Shown here: piece after piece, positions 40,611-54,712 of the stretch | Numbering within the stretch: position 1 is the stretch's first letter | Layout of the letters: every line of letters starts with the position of its first letter | Assembly: GCA_000328365.1 (NCBI GenBank) | Contig: KB305379.1 | Coordinates: 70,857 to 134,856 of the forward strand | Reading direction: 5' to 3' | Length of the DNA: 64,000 nucleotides | DNA from: Capitella teleta | Taxonomy: Eukaryota; Annelida; Polychaeta; Capitellidae | Notes under the pieces: model-generated | The model's database searches: none | What the model saw: only the letters and a program-made list of their open reading frames with translations | What the model was told of the DNA's origin: nothing | Position numbers and translations under genes: made by a program

Positions 40611-41544
40611 AGAAATTTTGCAAACAAGAGAGGAAGATAAAACAATAGCATGTGCAAAACGAAGACAATTTTGACTATATATACAGGACGGATTTCATGG
40701 GTGAAATCAACATTGTTCAGGTCACTTCAATATTTAAATAATATGCCAAGCATATACTTGGAATATGATGCGCAGCCGATTGACAACATAGAGCAACGGG
40801 CGTGGGGTGAGGTTCAAGGATAAAGAAGAATGAAGAATCTTGAGATGAAGGCAAGCAATGACTCAATATCCCCACTGAATACTGCCTCAACCGGACGCTC
40901 AGGGTCTGGAATTTTGGCCAGCCAATATCCTGCTTTGCCAAGAAGAACTAAGAATGCCAGTCTAATGCGCCGCCACCAGCTGGAAATCATCACACCAGTC
41001 GTGTAATAACATCTAACATTTTTTTGACTTATGCTGCTCTTTCAAATGATGCAACAACCTGCTAAGCACAATCTTCCCTACACACGGTGAAACCAACCCA
41101 TTTGAAGGAGAAAAAGATATGAAAAGAGTGTTTCAAATTTCTAGTGAACAAATATTCTTCATGGAAGCCAATAGCATTTCCCTTCTAGAATACATCTTGG
41201 CTTATGTTGAATCCAGTTCCAGAGGGGGACGCAGAATTTGTTCCCCGCCAGGATGAGTTGACCTCTTCCAGTGTTGATGTTCTGTGTTGACTTTTTTTGG
41301 TGCATGTTAAAAAACAGAATATTCTCACTAATAATAACGACTGAATGACAAGAGGATTAATGCCTGAAAAGGTACTATGTAATCAATAAAAACACTGTTT
41401 TGGGTCTTCCGCGTTTCAGATTGCGGCCCAGGCTGTGGTATTGCCGTATGTAGGTAAGATTTCGTCAAGAACGTTGGGGCCGAAAGCAACTGCTTTTGGG
41501 AATTAAATCACAGGGCAATCATAATCATAACGCATAAATCATTT

Positions 41545-41645
41545 AATTATTGATAATTATTGTTTGTACAGCGCATTTGAATGTTCTTTGATATTGCTGA
41601 AAATGCGTTTTAAATGTAATAAATGAAATGAAATGAAATGAAACG
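41545..41645 (+). mobile_element. retroposon 3' tail (CR1/L2-like) with AATGA repeats
   Basis: TTGTACAGCGCATTTGA, then a stem-like stretch (AAAATGCGTTTTAAATG) and about five AATGA units. A hairpin region plus a short tandem tail is the usual 3' end of CR1/L2-type LINEs and the SINEs that use them. No body of the element is visible upstream. Confidence 0.4.
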
Positions 41646-41943
41646 CATAATCATGTTACGACATAGGCCGCGCGGGTTCCATGAAAAAAAAAACCAAACA
41701 AACAAACAAAAGCAAAAAAAAAGAAAAAAAAAAAAAAAAAAAAAAAAGAACAAGATCCCAAAACAGGATGCATGAATTGAAATTTCGAATCTCGCGACGA
41801 TCGTCATTTGTCACAAATATGGCAACACAAATGAGTCCAGACCCACTTCTGGCCATTACAACCTGCGTATTATTGACCAACTAGACTACCCCCTCGGTCT
41901 TACAGACAACGGTAAACACTGTATAGTCTACTACATGTATCTT

Positions 41944-41980
41944 CTTTTTTTTTCTTTTTTTTCTTTTTTTTCTTTTTTGT
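41944..41980 (+). repeat. pyrimidine (T-rich) tract
   Basis: Regular TTTTTTTTC units for about 37 bp. Confidence 0.85.
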
Positions 41981-42535
41981 CATATAGGACTCGCTTGTGA
42001 ACGAACAGACGTCTCGGGTAGGTAATGGTACACCTCGTTCAAAGAGAAAGCGTATGAAAATATCAATTCAATCCGAATGTGCTCTTAGGCAATGAAAAGC
42101 CTCCTAAACCTTATTCATGCAATTTTTATTATTTTAATAGCATTGGTTGCAATCTAAACTTGGATGGGCAGTTACGACATCCATGTTATACTTGAAATCT
42201 TCAGTTCCTTTCTGTTGGCTTTTTAAATTTCTTTTGTAACACCGTGTTGACAGTCGTTTTATTCACTGAAGTTGGTGTTATTGAGGGAGAGGAGGAGATT
42301 TGTAAACACTTTAGAAGTACATGTATTGCACCGGTCAGTTTAATGAGCTTTATATGATTGTGCCTTATTCAGTGAGAAGGATGTGGTATTTTTAATTGAG
42401 AATTGATCGAATTCCTGTGACATCTGCTCAATGTGTAAATCTGCTCATTGCTATGTTGATCACTCTCGTGTCCGTTATCGATGTTGTGAGCTATACAGAG
42501 ATTGAAATCTACTAAATCTGACTCTAATCCATTAA

Positions 42536-42745
42536 TTGCTCTCGTCTGATCATTTTTTGAATTCAGGTCATAATATGTTCATACAATCGTCTTTGTCCGT
42601 GTACATGCCGTTTTCGCATGCTGATGTGCCAAGTTCAATGTTACACTCTGTTTTAATATGCATACCAAAGAGTCATAGGCACCCCCCCGATGATGGTAAC
42701 AATTACAGATTTATTATTATTACATATATATTGGTAAATAATGGG
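42536..42745 (+). mobile_element. LINE reverse transcriptase N-terminal fragment
   Basis: Open plus frame with LSSDHFLNSG, MFIQSSLSVYM, SMLHSVLICIPKSHRHPPDD and NNYRFIIIT. It follows the family pattern SSDHF..A..ELF.QLS...L.SVL.PIPK......D..NYRAI.LS closely. Ends abruptly, so only an RT start region is preserved. Confidence 0.7.
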
Positions 42746-44341
42746 ATTTTCAGCCAGATACAGGGAGCCACAAGCGAGGGCCGGCTCTTCAGCACACCGT
42801 TCTGGTTTCCAAAATTTGCTCTCGAGCGAGAGACATCGCCCACATATAGGCTCTTACCCACATGCCCACTCTCCTTATTCTTCCTCTGTGTTTAAACTTT
42901 GTTCAGCGATGAACTTTGTTGATTCAATTACAACATGATGTATGTGGTATTATTCGTTGTAAGTATGCTGATGCTGACAGGCAACAACTATTTTTAAATC
43001 GTATTTCGATCTTTTTTGCTATAAATTCTATTATAAAATTCGAATCTAATGTGGAACCATCAGATGCATGCAGATCATCTCTGCTTTGCACGATTGATCC
43101 ACAGAAGCGTGCCATTTCTGGTGCATAAATATACCCTTCCATCGTTTACTCACTGACACCATGCAGTCAACTGGTCAAGCACTCGATCGGAGGACTCGAG
43201 TTTGAGCTCACCTCAATTTGGGCTCGGGAGCCGGCAAACGTCGATGTCACTGCTTATATTTACACTGTTTAGCGAGCGCTGGAGTTAAGAAGTTAATTAT
43301 GATTTTTATATATACAATATTATACATGTGTACGTATATTTTTTAGATTCCACTATACGTTTTATCAAAGGATTTTGCGGCGTCTATTCTAATTAAGCTT
43401 TGCCACTCACTTTGTAATTTCTTTTAATTGTTTAATGTTAATTAACTTGCCTCATTTGGAGTGGACACGTGGTAAGCATGCTTGGTAACATTGTCAAGGA
43501 AAGCGCACATGTCAATACTAATCAAATAAATGTGCTGCATTGACGGATCGCTATTTGGATAACAGAGCCCATTATCAAGTTTAGCAGAGCAAAGGGTGAG
43601 GCCCACTCACTCATGATCACTACGATTCGGCTCGGCAATGCTCGGGCTGGGGCTCGGCCTCACTCGGAAAAGTGCTCTCGCGTTGCCATTTGCTGCAGAC
43701 ACTCCGATTTGATTATTTGTATACATGCCCACGTGTTTGTCGTCGTGGATTTGTTTACCATTTCCTTATTTGGAACACTTCCAATTCGAGCAGCCAATCA
43801 GAGGCGTCGCACCTGTGGCGCATGCGTGTCAGGTGTAAACTGGGGACTTCCTGGCTTCTGGGCCGAGTGTTATGCTCGCGTAACAAGGAATTCCAGCATG
43901 AATTGTGCTTTTAATCACCCGCTGGATTTACGATCTTAATCCTAATTGAACCCCACTCGTGCTTCGTGAACCACTGAATGTTTTCAGATCTGTTTGTGTG
44001 CGAAATGTCTTGAATTTTCTCTTATGATGCATCAGCTGTGACAGACGGCAACTCCAAATCTAATCTTAGATCGTCTGTGTTATTTACTCTGATAACCTGT
44101 TGACTGTCAAGCGCTGTCACCTGGTCACTCTGTGTACTGTGCATGTTATCTTGACTTTGGCTGCATGTGATCACTAACTGAACTTACTGGCATACACTTT
44201 TGCCACTGGCTGGTTACAGTGGTAAAATATTGAATCCTGATCCGTGAAGGTGGTCGTCAGTTCAGCGTGGCTCTCAGTGTTAATTCAGGGATTTCTACTT
44301 CTTCCATCTGCGATCATGGATGACATGGGGACCCTCTCAGG
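42746..44341. other. spacer upstream of the STAP-like gene
   Basis: No gene recognised. 43600-43900 is richer in CG dinucleotides (GGCTCGG repeats near 43628-43665) and could be a promoter region for the downstream gene; this is a guess from composition only. Confidence 0.3.
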
Positions 44342-47300
44342 GGATAACGCTCGTGCAAGGAAATATCAGGAAGGATGGACGCAGCATCAGTCTGAAAATT
44401 CAAAGGTCAGCGGATGAGATAGAATCACTGATTTAATTTAATGCTCTAGGAGATGTGTTATTTGTAGCATTTTATTTTCGCCAAAAAAGCCTCAAACGGG
44501 TCATTAGAACTATTATTTTGTTATGTTGCTGGGAACGTGTCTTAATTTGAACCGTGCCGATTCAATTGAAAGATTATCAGATTCCTGCCGGGTATTTTTT
44601 GTTAGGGGATTATGTGATCGAGGGGTCGGTATTATTTGGAGACTTCATTATTTTTCCTTTTCTGGTTCTGTTTGATTGGAATGGTGAAAAACACATTTTA
44701 ATTAACCACTAATGAAATTAATTTTTCTGAGTGATTTTCAGTTAGGTCCTGACCAAGTGACCATTAATTTTTTAATCAGGGGTGAAATGTTTGGAATATC
44801 TCATGCGTGGCATCACACAGGGGTTACAGAATCAGTCAGCAAATCTCAGATTTCATGCTACATAATGAGATTGACCAAGCATTCGGAGCAACATGTAAAC
44901 CTAAGATATGTTAGACGAAACTTTAATTCTTGTTATCAAGAAATCTGAGAAGGAGTCAGGAAAACTTGCAGCTTTAGATTAGAAAAGAAAAAAAAGAATC
45001 GTGAAAGGAATTTTCAGTTTTTTTAACTCCTTCAGCATTCTTATATATTTATATATATTTTCATCTAGGTATTATAAATTTTTTTTTTTTTCAGGATTGG
45101 AATAAATTCTGGATCGTTCTTCGTGGCTTCATGGTGTTCGTTTTTGAGTCTGATTCAACGCGTCGCTCTGCAGTGAGTTCTCTCTCTTCCTGGTTCTCCG
45201 TTTGTGTCTTTGATTCATTAAACTTGTTTGTCACGATTTGCTTTAATAAGCTACATATGAAATCTGGGCCACAGAAGGAATTAAAATTGTCTCTTTTAAA
45301 GGCTCATATTTGAGAAGCAATATTATGCATGTTCAGGAGGGTGTGTGAATACATTTAAATTCTGATCATGTGACTGAGTTGCCTTGAAATCGTTGTTTCC
45401 TTTGGGGTGAAGCAGACACTAAGCAATCCAAGAGGAGCCAGTAACATGATCTTGACCTGGTATATTCAACATTATTCAATGTCTCTCCCATCTTATTAAC
45501 CGCCATCCATATTCCGTTAGTGTGTAGCTCAAACACGGGTTATATATATATATATTTTTTTTTCTTTTCTCCTTCATAATTACTTTATTTTTAGGTCTGT
45601 CTTTGTGCACTGACTGTCACTAATATCTGATAACATGACAATACATGACAGATATTTGCTTAGCAGCATGCATTATGTATTTTAATTTGAAATTATTTTT
45701 TTACCATTTAAATTTGTAATTTTTTCATTCAATTCCAATTTATTAACTTTCTTTGTTCTTAACTCTTCTTCATTAATTTATTTTAATCCAATCAAGTTCA
45801 TTGAACCTTTCATTCTTAAAACTATTCAGTACATTATTAATATATATTCTTATGATTTATGACTAATCTTTAACATTTTTAAATTGTGCACATACTATAA
45901 TTTGAAGACCTTCTTTCCATTCGCAAGGAGCATTTTGATGTGGAAAGTAGTTGAATTATATAGCGATATAAAATTAGCGCAAGTTAGACGGAAATCGTGA
46001 AACAAACTAGCAAAAGTGAATGGCCATTCGATCACTGCAAACGAAGGAATGCTGACCTAAAGGCTGCTATTAACTAGTAATAGACACTAATAAATAATTA
46101 GTTATTGGAAATATTCTCGGTAATTCATTGCAGATCTTAAGCCTAACTCGTGTCATCAGTTTTCGTTAGTTTTCAAAGTCGTGATTGTGAAATATAGATT
46201 AATGTTTTCTCAAAAGATCCTGCATTTGAAAACAAGAAAGTTGATTTTTCATGTGGAAAATAAATACATAAATAATGGCTTTCTTAACTCAAGTTTCTTT
46301 ACAATTTGCATTATTTGTGTTCTGAGAAGAGAAATCTATTTTTGCTTTAAGCTATAAAAGGTTGAAGAATAAAAATGGATCTCAAATATTATTGCACATA
46401 ACGTTGAATAGTAACATTGAGAGTTTATGAATAAGATAGAGTTATATTATTTTGAGCTCAAGTTGTACTGAAGGTCAAGTCAGTTTAGCCTGGGGTCAGA
46501 TCAGATCTTCTCATTTGGCCGGCGAATTGCGGCAGACGAATTGTCTGCAGGTCATCATAACAAAGTGCTAAATCACTAATGCAATTAGAGGTGGTAGCCA
46601 GGGAGTTCATTGCCCTGGGGGATGGCCACTTGAGGCAGGACCACCTGTGCTCCCAATGCAATACTTGTTGTCGGTTATCAATGACAGAAATGTCGTCGCA
46701 TGTAATTAATTTTCTTTTGATGCCAGCTGGTGGATGTTGAACATCTTGTAACTCTTAATGACGATGTTATGTTCTGCAGATGGTTGGCACTCTGACTCTG
46801 AACCAAGACGCGGAGTGTCGCTCTCTCCCGGGAGACACCAAGAAAAAAGGATACAAGATGGAGTTGATCACCATCTCTGCTGAGGGCAAGCGTCAGATGA
46901 ATAAATTCAAGGTACGCTCTCAGTGAATCGCTTCTTTGTTTATTCCTTTTCTTTTTGTCAGTTTGCCAGTCAGAATGAGCGTGATCTGTGGAAGTCTTTT
47001 GTGGTGGGAATATCCCAGGGCATCATCCCCAGTGACGTCCATCTGCTCCCTGGTCAGCTGAAGAATGTCCATGAGGCGATGGCGGAAGTACGCAACACGC
47101 CCCCTCCGCTCCCCAACATCCCTCGTCCGACCACCCTGCTCCCTCGACCCAAGCTATCCCAGAGTTCCATGAACAGTGAATCGAGTTTCTCGTCCAATCA
47201 AGCGCCTCCATCCGTCCGCTCGATCGGATCAAACGAGTCGAGTGACTCTGGCAGCTTCCAGACTCCAAAGAATGTCCGCAGCATGTCGCTGTCAACAGAA

Positions 47301-50300
47301 ACCGAAGAAGTGACCAACCTGCGGCAGTTGATGCGCAGACAGTCAGATCTTGCGTTCAAAGCCCTTGACACGGGGGCCGGCTCCCCACATGTGAGTGCTT
47401 TTTAAGTTACGCAGCAGGGTTCATTGGNTCAGGCTCAATGTGCTCTACGTTGATATGGAAATGAAAAAAATATTATTTCGGAAGGCCAGTAGTAATGTAC
47501 ATTGGTATAAACACAAATACTCAGTAATTAATTTAAAACAATCAGTAAAAGACGATGGAAGCAAAATGCTTTTGCATCACCAAAGTGACTAAACATGAAA
47601 GACATTGCAAAAAAAAAATCAACTCATGTACAGAGAGAAAACTAGGGTAATTAGAATTTATTTTATTATTATTATTATTATTTTCCTTGCCTTTTGCTTT
47701 TTGCTTTCATTCTGTTCCTGAAATTCATGTTTTCATCTGGAAACCTCATGAATTTATTGCGCTCTAATTCATTTATTTATAAAGGAATTTCGTTTATTTA
47801 TTGAACTTATTGCACGCTCTCTTCAACCAAGGTTGTTTGAAGGCGAATAAGAGATAAAAACATTGTAAACAAAATATGGAACAATTATTTGGTAGTTGGA
47901 ATGAAAACCCTCAAAGCACAAGTTTTTCCATTAAAATTTTGGTTCATAAAAAGTTTCACAAAGGAATTTATTATATTGTAAAAGAAAATAGTCACATTAG
48001 CGAATCATATATACTCTGAAATCTTGTTCCACAGAAAAACGAATCATATTATGATCATAGAGCAGTTATAAGCATTGAATAATTGAATTGATAGATCAGC
48101 TCAACTTCTTGCCTTACCATGCAAACTCAGCTGGCCAATGGAAACAATTAACCCTCATGACTCCTAATACTATAATCGTGATGTTAACTCATCCATCACT
48201 CTCTCTGCGAAGATGATATTTTTATTGCCTGCTTGTCACGCCGTAAGCAATGCTAGTAGTCGACACGGTTCGTTGGCTCCGAGCGAAACATCTTGCGACC
48301 TTATTCTAAAACCAGGAGACGAGAGAGAATATTTATATAATATATATATCTCCAATCAGCAGCAGTGAAATTCATTAATTTCGGAGTTGAACATTTTGTG
48401 GATTTTTCTGCTGACTCATCGTTGTACGAATGGTGACACGTGGTGTGTTGATTCACCTCCCCCTCTCCCCCCTACAGCATCTGGCTGCTGCTCTTTGTGT
48501 TGTATAATTATTGTCGTCATGCCGAAGACAAGAAAGGTATTTCCTCTGTTCACAACTGCATCGAGATCATTATGTTATGATTAATTGATTATTGTGTTGA
48601 TTCGTCTGTATATTTATGCTATATATTGCTTTGTTTGTTTGTTTTTGGTGTACTTAATGTAGACACGCCCTCTACTGTTAGTATATATTGCTCTGTTCAG
48701 CATTGAGTGCATGTGTTTTGTGTAACCGTCTAGGATGACGTCACTGTTGAGCAGTATCTAGTACTAGTACTCGATTTGATCCAAATTGAAGGTCAAATCT
48801 TTTTAGAAATCAGTCATTGAATTGGGATGAGGTGACAATTGGGTCAATTATTATGTCATGCCAATTATCGATACCGGCGTGTGTGGCCTCTCTCACCTTA
48901 GCGTGATATACGATCAGCTTCGTCTTGTGGCTATGTGTCGATCGCGGTCATTATGTAATTCGGAAGCGGAAATTTCTCTTCTATTAAAATTTAAATATAT
49001 TTCAGTGACAATTTGACAAATGGCAGCTATAAATTCTGAATATTCTCGTTCATTCAATGTTGTCATCATAATCATTGTTTTCTGCTTCGTTGAATTAATG
49101 ATTCAAACTTCCGATTTAATTCTTGGTTCGTTTTGGTGTCAATGTCTGGGCTCAGCCTCGCGTGACAGTGAAAGCAATTCTCGCTTTATTATTCATGCCT
49201 ACTTATGTGTTTGAGTGTAATGCAAAGATTAAGCGAGACTTACCTGTAAGTTGAAGTTTGATTGGGATTCTACCCACCATGCCTGAGATGTTGGCCACGA
49301 TTCCGAAATCTGCCATCGAAGGAATCTCCAAGAAAATATCGCCTCAAACATTTATTCTTTTTTTTTTTACGTAATGAAGCATCATTGGTAGGATGGAAAC
49401 AGAGTAGGATCGTGATCTGTTGCTATATGCTATAAAATATTAACTAATCGCAGGAAACTTTTAATGCTTGATTAGTCACGTAAATGGTCGTTGAAGGATG
49501 ATTTCTAGTTTTCTACTTGGGAATTATGATGAGTGCCTCGGGTCTAAATGCGGTTATCACCGAGCGAGAAAATGTTAAATTTCAAATCTAATGACTGTGC
49601 ATGAATTGATTGAACCCCAGTTGCAGACCAAACATAATTCCCTCCAACTTCACTTTGCTCGCTTGACTGAGAACAAAAGTTGAATGACCTGCGCCACTAC
49701 TTGCTCTGATCATCGAGTGATTCCGTTTTGATCAGCGAAATGACGCACACACGTCACTCACTGTCGTCGGAGTGAGATCATCTCACGACTTCAGTGCCCA
49801 GAAGCGACGCCATGGCGCTTCTGCTGATCCGGTCTGAGGTCCTCTTCACGCATCGCTCACTTCATGCCCCTCGAGACAGAAGAAGCTCACGGCTATCTGC
49901 TTATCTAGGCCGCATTGCATCGCCGATCGGGTGTCGTCGCATAACTCCTGTTTCGTCTGCAGACAACTGCGTTCAGGATCTGTGTTGTTAGTGGATATAT
50001 ATTTATCAGTGTTTTGTATGATTCAAGTTGGTTTGTTTTCCTGGTGTTGTCTTCAAGGAGCATTTCTCATTCAATCCGTGACCTCGTTCTTATGAATTGT
50101 TGACATGAGAGGACTCTGAGAATGTCGAGTGGGTGGAGTTGGTCTCCTTCGGGACAATCCCGCCTGGTGCGCCTTCCGTCCGATCCTTTGATGAGTGTCC
50201 CGCACCCTAGGCGACGCCATTCGCATCACATGGGACCGGTCCCTAGCATGATCCACGGGGGGACCCTGCCTCTGAACGGGGGACCGCCCAGGGCAGAGTG

Positions 50301-53300
50301 GTTCAACACTCTGCCTACGAAGCCAGGGCACCAGCCGCACCAACCCATCTCGCTCGTGCAGACCTTCATTCCTCCCGCTCAGCGTAGGCATCACAGCGTC
50401 TCCTCTTTCCCTCCTCAACTGGTTTCATCAAGGAATCATTGCAGTCTCCCTGTTTCGCCAACTGGTTCCATCCGGTCCTGCAATTTGGGGGAGGTTCGAC
50501 TGGTTGCCGAAGACCATCGCTCGTCCAATGACTTGATTGCGCAAGAACAGGAAGTTTGCTTGATAACCGAAGTTAACAGTGGTGGCCTGCGCGAGGGTGA
50601 CCTTGACCCTGGGGATTCTGAGAGTAGAATCGAATCCGAACCAGTTTACGCCGATGTCAAAGAGATCAAAATGCTAAAAGCAGAAATGTGCAAAAATTCT
50701 GTGGAATTGAGTAAATCATCACATAGCTCGAAATCTGACAGATCGCGACGGGTTTCCCAGGTATTAAAACAGGACATGCCTCCAATTAATAACATTTCGG
50801 TTTTATTCATGTGTTGGTAAATTGTTTTATTTTATTTTTTTTTTTTCTCAGGGTCATCTTTTCTACAAAAATGACAGAGGGAGAGATTCACCCAGGTAAA
50901 CATTTGGGAAATTAATTTCCTGGAAATAAATCCTATTTTATCTGTTATTACAGTTGGTTCTTTGAGGAATGTTCGCGCGACCAAGCAGAAGGAATGTTGA
51001 CGGTCGGACGCAAGTACGGCAATGTGCTCATGAGGCCCAGCTCCACCCACAAGGACACCGGCAAATACGTCATCTCCATGCGCAGGGAGGTCTCTGGGTA
51101 CGAAACCTTCTTCTCTTGTTCATCCTTCTTTCCTTTCACTTTTTGTTCACGTGAATTATTTCTTTCACTGCAGAGGGACGCAGTTAAACCACTATTCCAT
51201 CGCAGTCATTTCCTCCGGCTTCAAGATTGACGTTGACAACAAAGTAAGCCAACATCCTCCGCATATCCCATCATGCACCACTCTCACCCTCACAGCACAG
51301 CCCCATGCGATGCCTTTCTGACGTCATGGATTTCTTTGTTTCGGTTGCTGGTCCTGGCACACGACCCATGACATGCAATGACATCTCCACCATTTACGGC
51401 AAAGAAGGTTCGTTTTCAGCATCTCTGAATTTCCTCAATTTGACATTTGAGGTTTGCAGACCTGAGTCAGCAGTCCCAGACGAACGCCGCTCCCTTGAGT
51501 CCCACAAGTGAGCATTCTCCTTCAGCGCTCATCTTCTGAGATCTTTCTTTTTGTCGCAGCTATGCATCCCTCGTGGAAGGCACCCGTGCATCAGCCCCCA
51601 CAGCACGACTCCTGGGGGGCCCCCCCTGCACCCCCAGCACCCCCCCACGCCACCACGCTGAACACAAGAGGCCACGTGGCTGACTCCATCCAGTCGGCCG
51701 TCAGAGAAATGAACTCATCACAGATGCCCTGTTTGTCCTCAGGTGAATATCCTCATTCATCTCACGCTGAACTTTTAAATCAATGATATAATTGATATTA
51801 CAAATGACGGTGGTGGGAACTACTCCAAGCAATATAACTGATAGATCATAACGGCCTTTTTTTGAGGGAGTCTCTCACATCATTGAGTTGTTGCTCTGTC
51901 TTTTAATTATAATTTCATTTTCCTTAACCCTTCGAAAGCTAACGATGAGCAAACGTACGAAAATCTGCAGTGGAGGCCTGATGCTGTCGCCATGGGTAAC
52001 CAGCTTGCTTCGTTCTGCTGTGCATGAGTGCTTTGAGGTCATTGACCTCCTGGGTGGCTCAGGGTCAAAAGTCAAGAAGGGATTTTTATATCTTTTTTTT
52101 TTTCCATGTATGGCTTTGTACTAAATGCAGATTATTTCCACTGAGATTTCAATTGGCAGAAAAAGTGTTATGAATGCCAGTTTATAATTCATACTTTGGT
52201 GACCACAGTGCTGCCCAACTGCATGAAAAGGCCAGGCGCTGTGTGCTACTCTCTATGGTAGCACGCAGGATAAGACCTCTTGCGATTTATCGATAAGAGT
52301 AGAGGGTAAATCCGGTCCCTGGTTTCCTGTGGCACCCATAGTCATAAAACCCTAATTGCATAATCGACCGCAAGACTTCTAAATCAGTTCTTTCGTTTCG
52401 TCTGCAGATCACAATGCATCGGTTATTTCAGTTGGAGCCTCTCATCACCATGGCAACTATGGCAACTCACCAACCGAATACATGACCTCAGGAGGCGGTC
52501 GCAGTGAGCAGTACGGTTACCAAGACGACGGTCAGTTCAGTTTTGCATCGTAACATGAATCAGCAGCATTTCAACCGCTTTTGCTCCTCATGCACGTTTG
52601 CTTGTCTCACCAATCGCAGCCGCTTCCCCTCACGCTTCCTCAGAACGCTCGTCCTATCTGAAGCCGGACGGCTGGCATGAATCCCCCCGCACTGCTATCC
52701 CCGGCTACCTCTCCATGAACGGGGACGAAGGTCGTCGACCTCCTGCCGCTCTGCCACGACCTGAAACACGGTTACAGGAGAATAACTATGGCCAATCAGA
52801 CAGCTCACAATGTGAGTCGCTTCCTCCTCAGAGGAGGCGCTTGTCTCGCTTACGTTAATCGCTCGGCTAACAGGGAATTATTCCCCTTGTTAACGGCTGC
52901 AAATTACGCTTTGAATGGTGTTCTGGTTATCTCGGGGATCGTGTGGTGAAGGAGATCAGAATTGAAATTTCTCCACTTTGCACTCACTGACCTTTTTTTC
53001 TCTCCATGTGTTTACCTATGACCTTTGTTGTTGTGTGGCTTCTCTTCATGTTTTGGCTTTTGCAGATTTCCACCACAGTCAGACGATGAACCAAACAGGT
53101 CAGCTGCCTTCTCACTATTCAAATCACGCTCCGTTGTTGAGGCGTTTCTTTGACGTTTCTTTCTCTTTCGTTCAGTTCCTGTGAAGAGTGTTCCGTCGGA
53201 GACACTGATGCGGAACCAGCCCTACCAGATGGAGCCACCGCACCATGCCTTCAACTCAATGCACATCAACAGCCACAGTGCGTAATACTCTGCTCTTTCT

Positions 53301-54001
53301 GCATCCTTCATTTGTTTACTTCTTTATTTGTTTATATCTTCATTTTTGTACTTCCTTGTTTGTTTATATCTTTACATGTTTATTTCATTATCTTTTTTGT
53401 AAATATTGCCTGCCTGTGTATCCAGCAGTATGCTCATAAAGCACTCCTAGCCTAGGAGCCTAGCACCAAGGCAGAGGTTTTTACTTTGCTTTCTAGTCTC
53501 TTATAATTTGCTTTCTTCTTTTTGTGGTGATGTGGATCTATTTATTTTTGCAGCGGCCGATGTGCCGGCCCCTCCCCCTCCCCCTCCCATAGAGACCATC
53601 CCCTCCAACGTGCCCCACCCCCCGGCCCCCCCTTCCATGCCTCCTGCTCCCCCTGTTTTCTCCCCCCCACCCCCTCAGCCCCCGACCCCTTCCTTCCAAC
53701 CCCCGACCCCTTCCTTCCAACCCCCGACACCTTCCTATCAACCGGCCGCTCCTTCCTATAACCCCCCCACGTCCCCCCAGCGAAAGTTCAGCGAAGGTTC
53801 GTTTTCATTTCCTTCTTTGATTTTCTTCAATTTGGTTTGATTTCCTCCAATTGTTGTTCTGACCGTGTTATCTCTTCCTTAGGCAACCACAGTCTGGGAG
53901 GTGGAAGTGCGGCTCTCAGTTTTGAGGAGGAGCTGGCCGCTCGCCTCAAACCGAAGCGAGAGCAGATCTATGCGGACGCCACGATCCTCACCTCAAACTG
54001 A
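44342..54001 (+). CDS. STAP: STAP-like PH-SH2 adaptor with long proline-rich tail, about 17 exons
   Basis: Cytoplasmic adaptor that binds phosphoinositides and phosphotyrosine downstream of tyrosine kinases. Exons: 44342-44405, 45095-45172, 46780-46911, 46962-47390, 50110 or 50122-50760, 50852-50895, 50954-51097, 51174-51243, 51296-51407, 51460-51507, 51560-51742, 52408-52530, 52620-52811, 53066-53098, 53176-53277, 53554-53796, 53883-54001. All phases join; total about 920 residues against about 300 in vertebrate STAP1. The PH domain (DWNKFWIVLRGFMVFVFES, NERDLWKSFVVGI) is followed by the STAP-specific VHLLPGQLKNVHEAM. The SH2 domain begins WFFEECSRDQAEGML and has NVLMRPSS (phosphate-binding arginine), HYSIAV and SDVMDFFV. 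The rest is disordered, with PPTPSFQ repeats and a final SFEEELAARLKPKREQIYAD. No in-frame ATG precedes exon 44342, so a 5' exon is missing; the 50122 exon has its own ATG and may be an alternative start. Confidence 0.88.
47391..50109. other. long STAP intron
   Basis: Donor GTGAGT at 47391. AT-rich with one N (47428); no element or exon recognised. Confidence 0.6.
52205..52375 (+). mobile_element. SINE body fragment (same family as 57813-58190)
   Basis: Shares ordered words with the copy at 58010-58190: CAGTGCTG.CCAACT, GCTGTGTRCTACT, GCAGGATAA, GATTTATCGATAAGAGTAG, CTGTGGCACCC-like and TAAAACCC. The tRNA-like head is absent here. It lies in a 665-bp STAP intron. Confidence 0.7.
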
Positions 54002-54712
54002 AACTCTTTAATCTCAAATCTTCCGCTTCTTCCTTTTTGTTGAGTTTTTTTTTTTTATCTGCATTGTGCGTATTTGTTTCTAAGAGGTCATTGAGTACGT
54101 CATGAATTCCTCAAGAGATTCCTGTTTACATTCCAGTGATAACTTGCAATTTATTTAACAGTGGGTTTTTTGTTTGTTGTATAGTGAAGATATTATAATT
54201 ATATGCAAATGAGTGGCATATCTTGATTGGGAATCTGTTTTTTATTTACTAATTTAGCGGTCGTTATGTTTCTTGTGGCTTACAACTCGAATGTGCCTTC
54301 AATTTGTGAATCTCAATTTTCTTATTCTTATGAATCTCAATTTATTGCTTTATTTTTGTTCTCTTATTTTGGCAGGGTGTAATTTTTTCCCACCTTCTGT
54401 TTTCTGTCAAGGTGTGATTTATTTTTAAGAACGTAATCTGACAATAATTTTGTATGGTACTACATAAACAAAAAATGCTCATCAAAATATTTTTTTAGAT
54501 ACATTCCATTGTTTATTACATATTTTTCCAGATCAAAATAGGTACTGAAACAATGTGCATCATTTTTTTTACTTTTGTTGCACAATGTAATTAATGAGAT
54601 GCATGTTATATCTACGCATAAATTATACTTACACCAATGAATCTTTGATAGAAACACTTTGTACTTTCATATGCAATTATACATTAATCCGTAATCATGT
54701 ATTTTTGAGCGT

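Noticed and set aside
40717-40941. Short minus-strand frame with plausible peptide
   Set aside because: No homology pattern, no splice context, within AT-rich spacer.
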